Source: Sutcliffiella horikoshii DSM 8719
GTDB taxonomy: Bacteria > Bacillota > Bacilli > Bacillales > Bacillaceae_I
Length of the DNA: 64,000 bases
NCBI GenBank assembly: GCA_001648575.1
Contig: LQXN01000059.1
Coordinates: 103,618 to 167,617, forward strand
Direction: 5' to 3'
The translations under genes and the position numbers were made by a program. Below, piece after piece: positions 17,554 to 26,967 of this stretch. How positions within the stretch are numbered: the first letter of the stretch is position 1; every line of letters begins with the position of its first letter. The notes under the pieces were generated by a model. It saw only the letters and a program-made list of their open reading frames with translations, was not told the DNA's origin and searched no databases.

Positions 17554-19113
17554 TTATACAGTTTCTTTTATTTCCTCATTGTTTGTTTCTTCTTCAGTGG
17601 TGTCATATTGATCATCATGGTCATTGTTTTCATCGTTATCTTCTTTCTTCTTCTTTAAAAATTCCTCTAGTGCAAGCTTGCTCTTTCTAGATGTAAGAAT
17701 ATACAAGAAATCCTTATCCCTGATTTCTGTATCACCAGAAGGCGTTACAAGTATGCCCGATCTTATAATAGCATTAATTAATGTTTTCTCTGGAAATTCA
17801 AGTTCTGCAAGATTTTTTCCAACCATATCTAAATCTTCTTCTACTTGAAACTCGATGATTTCTGCATTTGCTTTACCAATTGATACCAGCTCTAAAGAAT
17901 GGATCGGAGCTATTTTCTTTGGACCTGTGAGATTCAACTTTTTAGCAAGCATCGTTATCGTTGAGCCTTGGACAAGGGTAGATGTCAATACGACGAAGAA
18001 CACAACATTAAAGAACACTTGAGCATTTGGAATTCCTGCAATCATCGGAAATGTCGCAAGTACGATTGGCACTGCCCCCCGAAGACCGGCCCACGATAAA
18101 AACACTTTCTCCTTTATACTGAAATTCATTCCAATTGTCGAAAGGAAAACAGCAACAGGTCGTGCTATGACAATTAATATCACTGAAAGCAATAAGCCCT
18201 TGAGCATTATATCCAATTGGAATAACTGTCCCGGAAAGACAAGTAGTCCTAATATGATAAACATTAGAATCTGCATCATCCATGCAAACCCTTCATTAAA
18301 GCGGAAGATAGATTGTCGATAAGTTAATTCATTGTTACCTATGATCAAAGCTGCAACATACACAGCTAATAAACCGCTCGCCCCCATCAATGCAGCGATG
18401 CTATAAGTTAAAAGCGCGAATGCCATTGCAAAGACAGGATATAGACCTGAAGAATCCAGGTTGATTTTATTTATGGAGAGAGAAGCTAGTTTCCCAAACC
18501 CTAGCCCCAATATAAGCCCTATTCCCATTTGCCAGAAAAAGCTTCCGATGAACCCTATGTAGCTAGGATTAGAGGCATTAATTAATTCAATAAAGGATAA
18601 TGTCAAAAACACTGCCATCGGATCATTCGTACCTGACTCCGCCTCAAGAGTTGCGCCCATCCGCGCTTTAATATTCTGACCTTTAAGTACAGCAAAAACT
18701 GCAGCAGCATCTGTTGAACCTACAATTGCACCAAATAGAAATGCTTCTAACCATGAGACATCAAGTATCAGTTTAGCTGCTGCTGCTACCAATGCAGAGG
18801 TTAGAATAACACCGACTGTTGCTAATGAAAGGGAAGGTTTAACAACTTTTCGAACCGTCGTCCATTTAGTTTGAAGACCACCTTCAAATAGAATGATGAC
18901 AAGAGCGAAAATACCGATCAACTGAGCGTATTTCACATTATCAAAGTAAATAAACCCTAATCCATCGCTTCCAGCCATCATACCGACGATGATAAACAGA
19001 ACAAGTGCAGGCACACCAAGTCTTGAAGAAAACTTAGTGGTAATGACTCCAACAATTAATAGAAATGCGGTTAACAAAATAAAATGATCAACATTAAATG
19101 CACCTTGGAGCAT
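17554..19113 (-). CDS. Potassium/proton antiporter, NhaP2/CvrA type (CPA1 with RCK_C)
   Basis: The 519-residue protein has an N-terminal CPA-type transporter domain with about 12 helices (residues 7-385; typical GSTDAAAVFAVL and ESGTNDPMAVFL motifs with paired acidic residues) and a C-terminal TrkA-C/RCK_C domain (about 405-490, with ITPSGDTEI-like turns) followed by a highly charged tail. The family exports K+ (or Na+) for protons. RCK_C domains of related antiporters bind c-di-AMP, which would fit the c-di-AMP riboswitch on ktrAB nearby. It lies 12 bases downstream of a tyrosine recombinase gene. The start has AAGGGAGGG upstream. Confidence 0.88.
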   Translation of the reverse strand: MLQGAFNVDHFILLTAFLLIVGVITTKFSSRLGVPALVLFIIVGMMAGSDGLGFIYFDNVKYAQLIGIFALVIILFEGGLQTKWTTVRKVVKPSLSLATVGVILTSALVAAAAKLILDVSWLEAFLFGAIVGSTDAAAVFAVLKGQNIKARMGATLEAESGTNDPMAVFLTLSFIELINASNPSYIGFIGSFFWQMGIGLILGLGFGKLASLSINKINLDSSGLYPVFAMAFALLTYSIAALMGASGLLAVYVAALIIGNNELTYRQSIFRFNEGFAWMMQILMFIILGLLVFPGQLFQLDIMLKGLLLSVILIVIARPVAVFLSTIGMNFSIKEKVFLSWAGLRGAVPIVLATFPMIAGIPNAQVFFNVVFFVVLTSTLVQGSTITMLAKKLNLTGPKKIAPIHSLELVSIGKANAEIIEFQVEEDLDMVGKNLAELEFPEKTLINAIIRSGILVTPSGDTEIRDKDFLYILTSRKSKLALEEFLKKKKEDNDENNDHDDQYDTTEEETNNEEIKETV

Positions 19114-19125
19114 TTTATCCCTCCC

Positions 19126-19668
19126 TTATAAATTGACGTCGATTTTGACTGGTATTTTTTCTTGTTTGTTTATACCCAAGTAACGGAGTGTTTCAGAAGG
19201 TGTAGCATGGTGAAAGTGTTTTTGAAGCAACGAGACAGCTACCCCGCTTCTGTATGCATGATAGCCAAAAGTTTTGCGCAAAGTGTGCGTTCCCACTTTT
19301 CCGGGAACTCCTACATCTTTTGCAGCTTTATTGATGATGCGGTAGGCTTGTTGCCTTGTAATAGGGGATGCGCATTTCTGTGACTTGAATAAATAGTCTG
19401 TGGAGTCAAGCTGTCTCTTATGAAGATATTCAATTATTGCCTGTTTGACGTGTTTATTCATATAGATAAAAGGGTTATTTCCATAAAAATCTTTAATCTT
19501 GCCGTCCTCTGATACATCTTCTACTTTTACATGCAGAAGTTCACTTAAACGAAGGCCCATATTAATTCCCATAACAAAAAACAAGTAATCTCTTAAGGAG
19601 TTGCTCTTTAAATGTTGTTTTATTTGTTGGATATATTTACGATCTTTCAATGCTTCAACATATTCCAT
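19126..19668 (-). CDS. Compact tyrosine-type site-specific recombinase (180 aa)
   Basis: This is a catalytic-domain-only tyrosine recombinase. The expected residues can be assigned: Arg40 (GLRLSELL), the HxLR box His128/Arg131 (THTLRKTF), His154 and nucleophile Tyr163 (ETLRYLG). It lacks the usual N-terminal arm- or core-binding domains, resembling small Bacillus integrase-like proteins such as YoeC. It is not next to phage genes. The start follows TAGGGGGAAG, and its stop is 12 bases before the antiporter gene, so the two may be co-transcribed. Natural target unknown. Confidence 0.85.
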   Translation of the reverse strand: MEYVEALKDRKYIQQIKQHLKSNSLRDYLFFVMGINMGLRLSELLHVKVEDVSEDGKIKDFYGNNPFIYMNKHVKQAIIEYLHKRQLDSTDYLFKSQKCASPITRQQAYRIINKAAKDVGVPGKVGTHTLRKTFGYHAYRSGVAVSLLQKHFHHATPSETLRYLGINKQEKIPVKIDVNL

Positions 19669-19804
19669 AATAACTTCCCCCTAATGTTACTTAACTTCAT
19701 TATAACATATATATATGTCACATTTTAATAAAATGCTTCAGAAAAAATAGATTTTAATGCACAAATGATTTACACACAAAAAAGCACCGCTCGTCAGCGG
19801 TGCT

Positions 19805-20024
19805 CAATGTGTAGACAAAGTTATATTATCTTTGAGAAATGCAAAACCTGTGTTGATCGTAGTGGAAGGCGCGCAGACTTCTGCGGGAGGAAGGGACAGG
19901 GAAGACCCCGCAGGGCGTAAGCCCGAGGAGGCTTCCGGACCGCCCGCGAAAAGCGAAGCGCCTGGAACGAAGATCAACAGCAGGATGCAAATTTAAAAAT
20001 ATTTAGGGCTTTGTCAACAGTCTG
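19805..20024 (+). repeat. Family A element, copy A5
   Basis: This 220-bp element starts CAATGTGTAGACAAAG and ends TTTGTCAACAGTCTG. It is flanked by identical 22-bp hairpins AGCACCGCTCGTCAGCGGTG with CT (19783-19804 and 20025-20046). Stem 4 reads GGAAG/CTTCC and the inner hairpin GGGC-GTAA-GCCC, both compensated changes relative to other copies. Confidence 0.9.
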
Positions 20025-20087
20025 AGCACCGCTCGTCAGCGGTGCTTTTACAGTATGCATTCGATATAGGTTTTGTCGTTTTCGTAC

Positions 20088-20900
20088 TTATAAAAATAGA
20101 ACTACAAGCGTTCCCACAATGAAACAATAGATAGAGAAGTAAATCAGGTTTCCTTTAGCCATTATCCCCATAAACCATTTTAATGAAAAATAGGATGCAA
20201 TCAATGACGCAATAAAAGCAAGTGAATATGGAAGAATAATTTCATTCAGGTTATCCATTCCAAGTATATCTTTTATTGCAAGCAGGATGCTCCCTACACT
20301 TACAGGGATGAAAAGCAAGAAGGAAAATCTCAATGCAGTTTCTTGTTTCATTCCACGTGCCATTGCCGCAACAATGGTGGCACCAGATCTGCTGACGCCA
20401 GGAATCAATGCTACCGCTTGAGCAAATCCTACAATGATAGCATCCAAGGTGGATAGCTCTGCATCATTTTTTCTTCCTCTAAGGTTACGGATCAGCCAAA
20501 GAGCGATACCAGTGGCAATAAGTGTAAAACCAATCACTTTAATGTTCTCCAATGCCCCTGAGATGGCATCACCATAAACAACTCCGATAATTCCAGCGGG
20601 AATGGTTCCTATGATCAGATAAATGACAAACATGAAATCAGCTTTATCATCTTGATCCTTCTTCGCGATAAACCTCAACGCTCCAAAGAAAAGCCTTGAA
20701 ATTGATTCGCGATAGATAATAAGAATTGCTATCAGGGATGCAGCATTTACCACAATTTCAAATGTTAAACCTTCAAGTCTCATTCCCATTAGCTCTTGCA
20801 GAATCATGACATGGCCGCTCGATGAAACTGGAATCGGCTCTGTAATACCTTGGAATATCCCAAGGAAAATATACTTCAGTAAATTTAAAATATCTTCCAT
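20088..20900 (-). CDS. uppP: Undecaprenyl-diphosphatase UppP (BacA), copy 2
   Basis: This second UppP homologue (270 residues) has the canonical motifs [12 protein letters not shown] (Glu21, His30) and PGVSRSGAT. The frame opens five codons upstream, but the ATG at 20900 with TTGAGG upstream gives a family-like start. It follows the Ca2+/Na+ exchanger gene by 11 bases in the same direction, so the two are probably co-transcribed. Two copies suggest redundancy or condition-specific lipid-carrier recycling. Confidence 0.93.
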   Translation of the reverse strand: MEDILNLLKYIFLGIFQGITEPIPVSSSGHVMILQELMGMRLEGLTFEIVVNAASLIAILIIYRESISRLFFGALRFIAKKDQDDKADFMFVIYLIIGTIPAGIIGVVYGDAISGALENIKVIGFTLIATGIALWLIRNLRGRKNDAELSTLDAIIVGFAQAVALIPGVSRSGATIVAAMARGMKQETALRFSFLLFIPVSVGSILLAIKDILGMDNLNEIILPYSLAFIASLIASYFSLKWFMGIMAKGNLIYFSIYCFIVGTLVVLFL

Positions 20901-20911
20901 ATAACTGAACC

Positions 20912-21865
20912 TCAATTTCTAATAATAATGAATACTAAGTATAACACATATGCAACAGCCAAAAAGCTGCCTTCTTTTTTTCCAATCCGGTAGTTGGTTC
21001 TTGAGAATATTAACAGAATAACAGTAAGTATCAACATCAAAGCTATATCCACAAAGACTTTTCCGTTTACAGGTAAAGGAGTGATCAATGAGGAAGTACC
21101 TAGAACGAAAAAGATATTAAAAATATTGCTTCCGACTATATTCCCTAGAGCTATTTCACTTTGCTTCTTAATCGCTGCCATAATGGATGTCACTAGCTCA
21201 GGCAAAGAAGTACCTATTGCAATGATGGTCAAACCCACTAAAGTCTCACTCATCCCAAGAGATACCGCAATTTCTGTACTGTTTCTTACAACAAGTTCTC
21301 CACCGAAGATAATTGCACCTAACCCGATTACTGTCCGGATGCTATTTTTCCCCCATTTGGCTTTTTCTGACTCATCTTGTACTTCCAACTTGTCTCTGCT
21401 ATTTCTTGCAACCTCAAAAATATAATACATGAAGATACTGAAAAACAACAGAAATATCAATCCATCGCTTCTTGTAATCAGATTTTCTGTGAGACTTTGA
21501 AGGACTACATCACTAATTAGAATCAGAAGAACTGTACTGCCAAGTAGTGTGAAAGGGATTTCCTTTCTGATTGTCTCGCTTTCCACTTTCAAAGGGTTAA
21601 TTAGGGCGGTTAGACCTACTACGAGCGTAATATTAAAAATATTACTTCCAATGACATTACCAAGTGATACTTCTGCACTTCCATCTAGTGCAGCTAAGAT
21701 ACTTACCGTCGCCTCGGGTGAACTGGTTCCGAATGCAACGATTGTCAGGCCGATAAGCAAAGGAGATATGCGAAGAATTTTTGCGATCTTTGATGCTCCA
21801 TCTACAAACCAGTCTGCCCCTTTAATAAGCAATGCAAATCCGACAACCAGCAATATGTAACTCAT
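20912..21865 (-). CDS. Calcium/sodium antiporter (CaCA family, YrbG-like)
   Basis: The 317-residue membrane protein has two homologous halves, each with an alpha-repeat: [11 protein letters not shown] with SNIFNI in the first, and [11 protein letters not shown] with SNIFNI in the second. These are signatures of the cation/Ca2+ exchanger family, which expels Ca2+ in exchange for Na+ or H+. It is first in a probable operon with the second uppP. The ATG follows AGAAGGGAA. Confidence 0.92.
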   Translation of the reverse strand: MSYILLVVGFALLIKGADWFVDGASKIAKILRISPLLIGLTIVAFGTSSPEATVSILAALDGSAEVSLGNVIGSNIFNITLVVGLTALINPLKVESETIRKEIPFTLLGSTVLLILISDVVLQSLTENLITRSDGLIFLLFFSIFMYYIFEVARNSRDKLEVQDESEKAKWGKNSIRTVIGLGAIIFGGELVVRNSTEIAVSLGMSETLVGLTIIAIGTSLPELVTSIMAAIKKQSEIALGNIVGSNIFNIFFVLGTSSLITPLPVNGKVFVDIALMLILTVILLIFSRTNYRIGKKEGSFLAVAYVLYLVFIIIRN

Positions 21866-21900
21866 GAGCGTATTCCCTTCTTTAGGAAAATAATAATTCT

Positions 21901-22632
21901 TTATTCAGATTTTCTACCCTGTTCTTCCAAATGATCATACCAAGCTTTTGTTTGTTCTGCACTTTTTGAGTTAATAAAGATTTTATCATGTTCCGTTTCG
22001 ATATATAAATAGGGAGATTTTCCTTTATGGATGAAAAGTAAGCTTTTCCCTAGGTCCTTGACCTTAAAATTTCCCTTGGAGATAGTAGGAGTACCATAGC
22101 CATTCGTTCTAAGAGTGACTTCTGGCATTTCATCTAATAGTTCTACATTAAGGATTTCACTGTACTCCCATTCATCTCCATACACACCGCTGATTTCGAA
22201 AGAGTTTTGCTGAAAAGACATCTCCGGCTCTTGAAAACCCAGAAAGAATACAACTGCTAATGTACCAGCTGTGATCACCGTTATAACAATACTAATAATA
22301 TAACTTCTTTTTCGTTTGCTGGGCAAATCATATTTGGAAACATAAATGAATCCACCCAATAACATTATTACCATTACCCCGACATGCACTTCTAATGCAT
22401 AAGGAAAAGTGGTGAGCAGCAATGGTAACAATGCAAGCAACACAAGCCCTGTCACCAACAACATTTTTCCTATATTTTGAGGATAACCATTTCTAATAAG
22501 TTCTTCTTGTTCAGACTCAGGACGTGACCGGAAGCCTGAAATCAACCCGTAAGCCTCTTTCTTAAGGATAGCCCAGCCAATTATCAAGAAAATAAGCACC
22601 ACTGAAAGTTCAATAAAAAACAATAACCACAT
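21901..22632 (-). CDS. Membrane protein with DUF3784-like N-terminus and PH-like C-terminus
   Basis: The 243-residue protein has about four hydrophobic segments in its first 140 residues and a soluble C-terminal domain of about 100 residues resembling bacterial PH domains (strands around FEISGVYGDEWEYSEI and FKVKDLGKSLLFI). The ATG at 22632 is preferred with AAGGGGAAG upstream; a GTG six codons earlier is less likely. It ends 35 bases before the exchanger gene. Function unknown. Confidence 0.6.
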   Translation of the reverse strand: MWLLFFIELSVVLIFLIIGWAILKKEAYGLISGFRSRPESEQEELIRNGYPQNIGKMLLVTGLVLLALLPLLLTTFPYALEVHVGVMVIMLLGGFIYVSKYDLPSKRKRSYIISIVITVITAGTLAVVFFLGFQEPEMSFQQNSFEISGVYGDEWEYSEILNVELLDEMPEVTLRTNGYGTPTISKGNFKVKDLGKSLLFIHKGKSPYLYIETEHDKIFINSKSAEQTKAWYDHLEEQGRKSE

Positions 22633-22757
22633 ATCATCTTCCCCTTCCACCTTTATCTTTTCTACTCCTACGTAATTCTACGTCTATAAGTTTCAAAAAG
22701 AAAATACATTATAAATAAGCTTTGTGATAGAGTAAAGGGTAATTCATTATGTTTCAT

Positions 22758-22910
22758 TTCTGTTGATTGGAATCTAGAGCGCAGACACTCCTTGTCCTAC
22801 ATTAGGTAGCGCTCAGTAAAGACATTGCAGGCAAAGCAAAGGTGGCTCAGCAAACGCCACATGGATAGCGAAGCAAGAAGAAGGTGGGCAAATCAACAGC
22901 AGTGTACAAA
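22758..22910. repeat. Decayed relative of the family A core
   Basis: Scattered blocks of the family A core survive in order: TGTTGATTGGA, GAGCGCAGAC, GACATTGCAGGC, GATAGCGAAGC, AAATCAACAGC. No terminal repeats or flanking terminators remain. It fills the gap between the genes starting at 22632 (minus) and 22954 (plus). Confidence 0.45.
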
Positions 22911-22953
22911 AGCATCAATAAGTAAACAGACCTTGGAGGTGATTTTTACACAA

Positions 22954-23433
22954 ATGAATTTAATGATCATCCTGATACCTGTCGTAATTTTGCTTCTCGT
23001 ATTTTTATTAATCGGTTTTCTGATCAGTAAAGGCTCCATCACATTCGAAGAGAAAAGGAGTGCCGGTATGATAAGAGTAGTTTATTATTATCTAATACTG
23101 TTTATGACATTGATGATGACCATTGGAGGAAGTGTCGCAGCCTTCATGGCCATCGCTGATATCGTTTCCCCTTCCAGTTATCATCAGACATACAGCGACT
23201 ATAAGGAAATGAAAATAGCTAATAAGACTAAATTTGACGAATCTGGAAAGCCAATCTCGGGACCGGAAATAGATGAGGATGAACTGCTTGACGAATACAA
23301 TGCGGTGGTTGCTCAGGAAAAGGAACGTAACAGAGAAATGGCATGGAACAGCTTAATAAAAAGCTTCGGGTGGATTATAATCCCGCTTCCTATCTTTATT
23401 TTTTATCAAAGAAAGGTTAGGAGAAACGAATAG
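22954..23433 (+). CDS. Membrane protein of unknown function (159 aa)
   Basis: The product has an N-terminal hydrophobic helix (about residues 3-25), a second near 46-68 and a third near the C-terminus (WIIIPLPIFIFY), with an acidic middle region. The start is uncertain: a strong TTGGAGGTGA lies 14 bases before the ATG at 22954, longer than usual. It ends at a strong bidirectional terminator. No family recognised. Confidence 0.55.
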   Translation: MNLMIILIPVVILLLVFLLIGFLISKGSITFEEKRSAGMIRVVYYYLILFMTLMMTIGGSVAAFMAIADIVSPSSYHQTYSDYKEMKIANKTKFDESGKPISGPEIDEDELLDEYNAVVAQEKERNREMAWNSLIKSFGWIIIPLPIFIFYQRKVRRNE

Positions 23434-23442
23434 ATAGATTTA

Positions 23443-23488
23443 AGGTCACCTAATATCCTTGCATTCCTGCAAGGATATTAAGTGACCT
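23443..23488. terminator. Bidirectional intrinsic terminator
   Basis: AGGTCACCTAATATCCTTGC and its near-perfect inverse form a 20-bp stem with a TTCC loop between two convergent genes. Confidence 0.8.
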
Positions 23489-23526
23489 ATTTTAATTTAT
23501 TTCATCAGACTAAGCTGCTTAGAGAA

Positions 23527-24207
23527 CTAGTCTCCTCTTACCTTTCTTTTTTGATTCTCTATAAGCTCTGTCTTTCTTTTTACATAACGATATAAATAAA
23601 AGCTTGGAATCAAGGCAAGCAATAAGGCGAAAAGGAGGTATCCCTCTATTTCTGAAGACAAAAGTCCATTTGCTATAAAACTTAAAAAAAGTAAATAAAG
23701 TCCATTTCCTAAAAAGGTAGCTAAAAGAAAGGGTGTCCAACGCACGGAACTGACACCGCCGGTTAGATTGATGAAACTAGAGGGAATGAATGGTATCACT
23801 CGTAGAAGCAAGACAAACAAAAAGCTATTTTGTTCAACCTTTTTTAGATAGCCTTTTTTCACTTTGGAGATCAATAAAGATTGAAACCAATATCGAAAAA
23901 CTATAAATCCCATCATTGCAGCAACAGTACTAGTAGCAAGACTCCATAAGTAACCGTTGACGAAACCGAACAGAGCGATATTAATAACGATGATACCGAC
24001 AATGGGGATTAAGGTAAATAGATTTTGAACGAGCATAAGCAGAAATGTAATTAGAAGTGTCGAAAAAATCTCTTCTTTAAGAAGAAGCCTTATCTCTTCC
24101 ATATCTCCATTTTTAAAAAGGGCAAACCATTCTGTTTGAACCAACAACACTAAAGAAATCACTACTACTGAAAAGGAAAGTATCTTCCAAATTTTTCGCC
24201 TGGTAAT
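23527..24207 (-). CDS. TVP38/TMEM64 (VTT-domain) membrane protein with candidate ATT start
   Basis: The protein belongs to the TVP38/DedA superfamily; RVIPFIPSSFINLTGGVS is the typical re-entrant motif. The first standard start in frame, GTG at 24162, has no ribosome site and cuts into the first helix. An ATT at 24207 lies seven bases after AGGAGGGGG and gives a typical N-terminus, basic TRRKIWK followed by a full hydrophobic helix, for 226 residues. I therefore annotate ATT as the probable start. Substrate unknown; VTT proteins act in membrane lipid movement. Confidence 0.75.
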   Translation of the reverse strand: MTRRKIWKILSFSVVVISLVLLVQTEWFALFKNGDMEEIRLLLKEEIFSTLLITFLLMLVQNLFTLIPIVGIIVINIALFGFVNGYLWSLATSTVAAMMGFIVFRYWFQSLLISKVKKGYLKKVEQNSFLFVLLLRVIPFIPSSFINLTGGVSSVRWTPFLLATFLGNGLYLLFLSFIANGLLSSEIEGYLLFALLLALIPSFYLYRYVKRKTELIENQKRKVRGD

Positions 24208-24436
24208 GAAAGCCCCCTCCTATCTCTACCGAGTGTTCAATCAAACTGCAGCCCTGACTTCTAACATATACAAGGTACTATGTGAATATGAACACAAATT
24301 GAGTACGATTGAATCGCCATATCATTGATGGATTTCCTAAAAACTCATGTATGTCCCTCTATTATACCAAGACTTTATTAACAAAAGATTAACAAAATCC
24401 AAGAAAGCGCTTTACATATTATTTATAATTTTTCTA

Positions 24437-24465
24437 TTGACGAAGTGAGAAAAGGGGAGTAAATT
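24437..24465 (+). promoter_or_regulatory. Sigma-A promoter of the ktrAB leader
   Basis: TTGACG and TAAATT are separated by 17 bases, about 30 bases upstream of the c-di-AMP riboswitch. Confidence 0.65.
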
Positions 24466-24494
24466 AAGTATCATCATTCTATACATTTAACCTA

Positions 24495-24640
24495 TTGCTT
24501 AATCTATACAGAGCGGGGGAACCATAATGATATCCGGCTTTTCCGGAATATCTTGGGGTGAATCGTATACACTGCGAAGGGGACTCTCATCCTCTAATCC
24601 GACAGCTAACCTCGTAAGCGTATTGAGAGAAAGGTCTATT
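24495..24640 (+). promoter_or_regulatory. c-di-AMP riboswitch (ydaO/yuaA type)
   Basis: Conserved blocks of the ydaO class are visible: GAGCGGGGGAACC, TTGGGGTGAATC, GCGAAGGGGACTCTCATCCT, CCGACAGCTAACCTCGTAAG, and GAGAGAAAGG at the end. In Bacillus this RNA turns off K+ uptake genes when c-di-AMP is high. It precedes ktrAB, with a family B repeat inserted between. Confidence 0.95.
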
Positions 24641-24650
24641 TTCTAAAATG

Positions 24651-24690
24651 GAGACCATTCTTTGAGTTGCAAAGATTGGTCTCTTTCAAT
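24651..24690 (+). terminator. Terminator of the c-di-AMP riboswitch
   Basis: GAGACCATTCTTTG and GCAAAGATTGGTCTC pair around a short loop and are followed by TTTC. This hairpin is the expression platform controlling read-through to ktrAB. Confidence 0.85.
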
Positions 24691-24691
24691 T

Positions 24692-24877
24692 GGCTGTTAT
24701 CATAAAAAATTGTTGGGCTTTGAATACTCAAACCAGCCGTCATATTACTTGTTGTCGTGCTCTTTTCATGGCTGATAGGAATATGCTGTGTACCTATTTT
24801 AATATTTCTAAGCTATGAAAAGTCCACTTTTCGACTTTTCACTAGTCAATAGCAGCAACCTTTGAGAAAAGAGCCTT
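24692..24877. repeat. Family B repeat, copy B3, inside the ktrAB leader
   Basis: The copy runs from GGCTGTTATCATAAAAAATT to GAGAAAAGAGCC and contains the core ATGAAAAGTCCACTTTTCGA. It lies wholly between the riboswitch terminator and the ktrA start, lengthening the leader by nearly 190 bases. Confidence 0.75.
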
Positions 24878-24949
24878 CTGATTTGCATGAGTGAATACAG
24901 GGTATTTAATTCAACACCTCACCTATTTTTCAAGAGAGAAGGAATAACC

Positions 24950-25606
24950 ATGAAAAAGCAATTCGTTGTCATAGGACTTGGCCGCTTCGGAGGTAGCATC
25001 GTTGAAGAATTCTCCACACTTGGAGTTGAAGTTCTGGCAATAGACAAAAACGAAGACAACATCAACAATATAAGTAAATACGCCACACATGCCGTCCAAG
25101 CAAACGCAACAGACGAAGCAACGCTGAACTCACTAGGAATCCGCAACTTCGATCACGCTATAGTATCAATGGGTGACGATATTGAATCAAGCATACTAAC
25201 AAGCTTGCTGTTAAAGGAAATGGGAATTAAACAGGTATGGGTAAAGGCTACCAATAAATATCATCAAAAAGTATTAGAGAAGATCGGCGTGGACCGCATT
25301 ATTCAGCCAGAACGGGATATGGCAAAAAGGGTTGCCCATCACGTGGTATCCGATAAAATATTTGATTATATCGAGCTATCAGATAACCATAGTATCGCTG
25401 AACTATTCGCTTCTAAAAAGGTCAGCAACAAAAGCCTCACAGATCTGGACTTGCGTGCAAAATTTGGTTGTACATTAATAGGCATACAGCGAGATGGTGA
25501 TATCATTATTTCCCCGGCAGCTGATGAGATTATCTTAGAAGGAGATTTGCTCATCATTCTTGGGCGGAATGAAGATATCCATCGTTTTGAAGATGTTGGT
25601 ATATAA
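24950..25606 (+). CDS. ktrA: K+ uptake regulatory (RCK) subunit KtrA
   Basis: This 218-residue cytoplasmic gating ring subunit of the Ktr potassium channel binds nucleotides through a Rossmann fold (GLGRFGG, Gly9/Gly11/Gly14) and carries a C-terminal RCK_C domain (about residues 135-215) that in homologues binds c-di-AMP. The ATG at 24950 follows AGAGAGAAGG; the frame opens earlier at 24887 within repeat-derived sequence. It sits two bases before ktrB. Control by both riboswitch and RCK_C ligand is expected from B. subtilis. Confidence 0.95.
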   Translation: MKKQFVVIGLGRFGGSIVEEFSTLGVEVLAIDKNEDNINNISKYATHAVQANATDEATLNSLGIRNFDHAIVSMGDDIESSILTSLLLKEMGIKQVWVKATNKYHQKVLEKIGVDRIIQPERDMAKRVAHHVVSDKIFDYIELSDNHSIAELFASKKVSNKSLTDLDLRAKFGCTLIGIQRDGDIIISPAADEIILEGDLLIILGRNEDIHRFEDVGI

Positions 25607-25608
25607 TT

Positions 25609-26931
25609 ATGAGAGGCCGTTCTTTCAATAAATTGAACCCGCCTCAATTACTTATTTTGATTTTTATCTTTTTCGCGCTACTTGGGACACTGTTATTAAA
25701 GCTACCGATTTCGACTACTGATTCCATTACATTAGTTGACTCCCTGTTTACTGCTACATCTGCCATGACAGTCACGGGGCTTATCGTGGTTGATACAGGG
25801 ACGGCATTCACCTTATTCGGACAGATAATCATTCTGCTCTTGATTCAAGTCGGCGGAATCGGTATTATGACTTTCGCTGTACTTATTTTTATCATGCTCG
25901 GAAAAAAAATCGGTTTTCAGGAAAGATTGGTCTTGCAACATGCACTGAACCAATCAACCGTAGGGGGGATTGTCTTATTAGTCAAAAGGATAGTTACCTT
26001 TGCGTTTATCATTGAAGGTATAGCCGTTTTGCTTCTATCTTATCGATGGATTCCGGAATACGGTTGGATGGAGGGATTTTATTATAGTGTTTTTCATGCC
26101 ATTTCATCATTCAATAATGCAGGGTTCTCAATCTGGTCAGACAGTTTAATGCAGTATGTAGGAGATCCTGTTGTGAACATCGTAATCTCTTTCCTTTTTA
26201 TAATTGGCGGCATTGGATTCACTGTTTTGACTGACCTTTGGTACACTAAGAAATTCCGAAAACTGAACTTACACACAAAAATGATGTTATTCGGTACGTT
26301 AGCAATAAATATGTTAGCCATGTTTGTCCTTTTTGTCCTTGAATATTCCAACCCTAACACTCTAGCAAACCTCAGTTTGGTGGAAAAGTTGTGGGCCTCC
26401 TATTTTCAAGCTGTCACAACTAGGACTGCTGGATTTAATTCGATAGATATCGGCTCTATGGAGACTGGATCAATCATATGGATGCTGCTATTGATGTTCA
26501 TCGGAGCAGGAAGTACTTCAACTGGTGGGGGAATCAAATTAACGACATTTATCATTATCATTCTAGCTGTAAATACTTTTATTAAAGGCAAGCAGGAGAT
26601 CGTCGTGTTCAAGAGGTCCATTCATCAAAAATATGTACTCAAAGCGCTTGCTATATCAACCATCAGTATACTATTCATCTTTGTTTCTTTATTTATTTTA
26701 TCAATTACAGAACAAACAGAGCTTATTGTACTCCTTTTTGAGGTAATTTCCGCCTTCGGTACAGTAGGTTTATCCATGGGTATTACACCTGAATTAACTG
26801 ATATCGGAAAAGGGGTCATCATCTTCATTATGCTACTCGGGAAACTTGGTCCACTCACACTGGCATATTCCCTTGCTAAACCGCGCCAAGCAAAAGTCCG
26901 TTATCCAAACGAGGATCTTCTGACTGGATAA
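25609..26931 (+). CDS. ktrB: K+ uptake membrane subunit KtrB
   Basis: This 440-residue pore protein of the Trk/Ktr/HKT superfamily has four M1-P-M2 repeats, recognisable by the pore-loop glycines in MTVTGL, NNAGFS, RTAGFN and GTVGLS. It imports K+ with KtrA. The start codon lies two bases after the ktrA stop with no strong ribosome site, suggesting translational coupling. A family A element follows its terminator. Confidence 0.95.
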   Translation: MRGRSFNKLNPPQLLILIFIFFALLGTLLLKLPISTTDSITLVDSLFTATSAMTVTGLIVVDTGTAFTLFGQIIILLLIQVGGIGIMTFAVLIFIMLGKKIGFQERLVLQHALNQSTVGGIVLLVKRIVTFAFIIEGIAVLLLSYRWIPEYGWMEGFYYSVFHAISSFNNAGFSIWSDSLMQYVGDPVVNIVISFLFIIGGIGFTVLTDLWYTKKFRKLNLHTKMMLFGTLAINMLAMFVLFVLEYSNPNTLANLSLVEKLWASYFQAVTTRTAGFNSIDIGSMETGSIIWMLLLMFIGAGSTSTGGGIKLTTFIIIILAVNTFIKGKQEIVVFKRSIHQKYVLKALAISTISILFIFVSLFILSITEQTELIVLLFEVISAFGTVGLSMGITPELTDIGKGVIIFIMLLGKLGPLTLAYSLAKPRQAKVRYPNEDLLTG

Positions 26932-26967
26932 CAAATAGAGCTCCCATTTAAATATAGATGGGAGCTT

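Noticed and set aside
24405..24419. cre-like sequence GAAAGCGCTTTACA upstream of the ktrAB promoter
   Set aside because: Three mismatches to the cre consensus at conserved outer positions.
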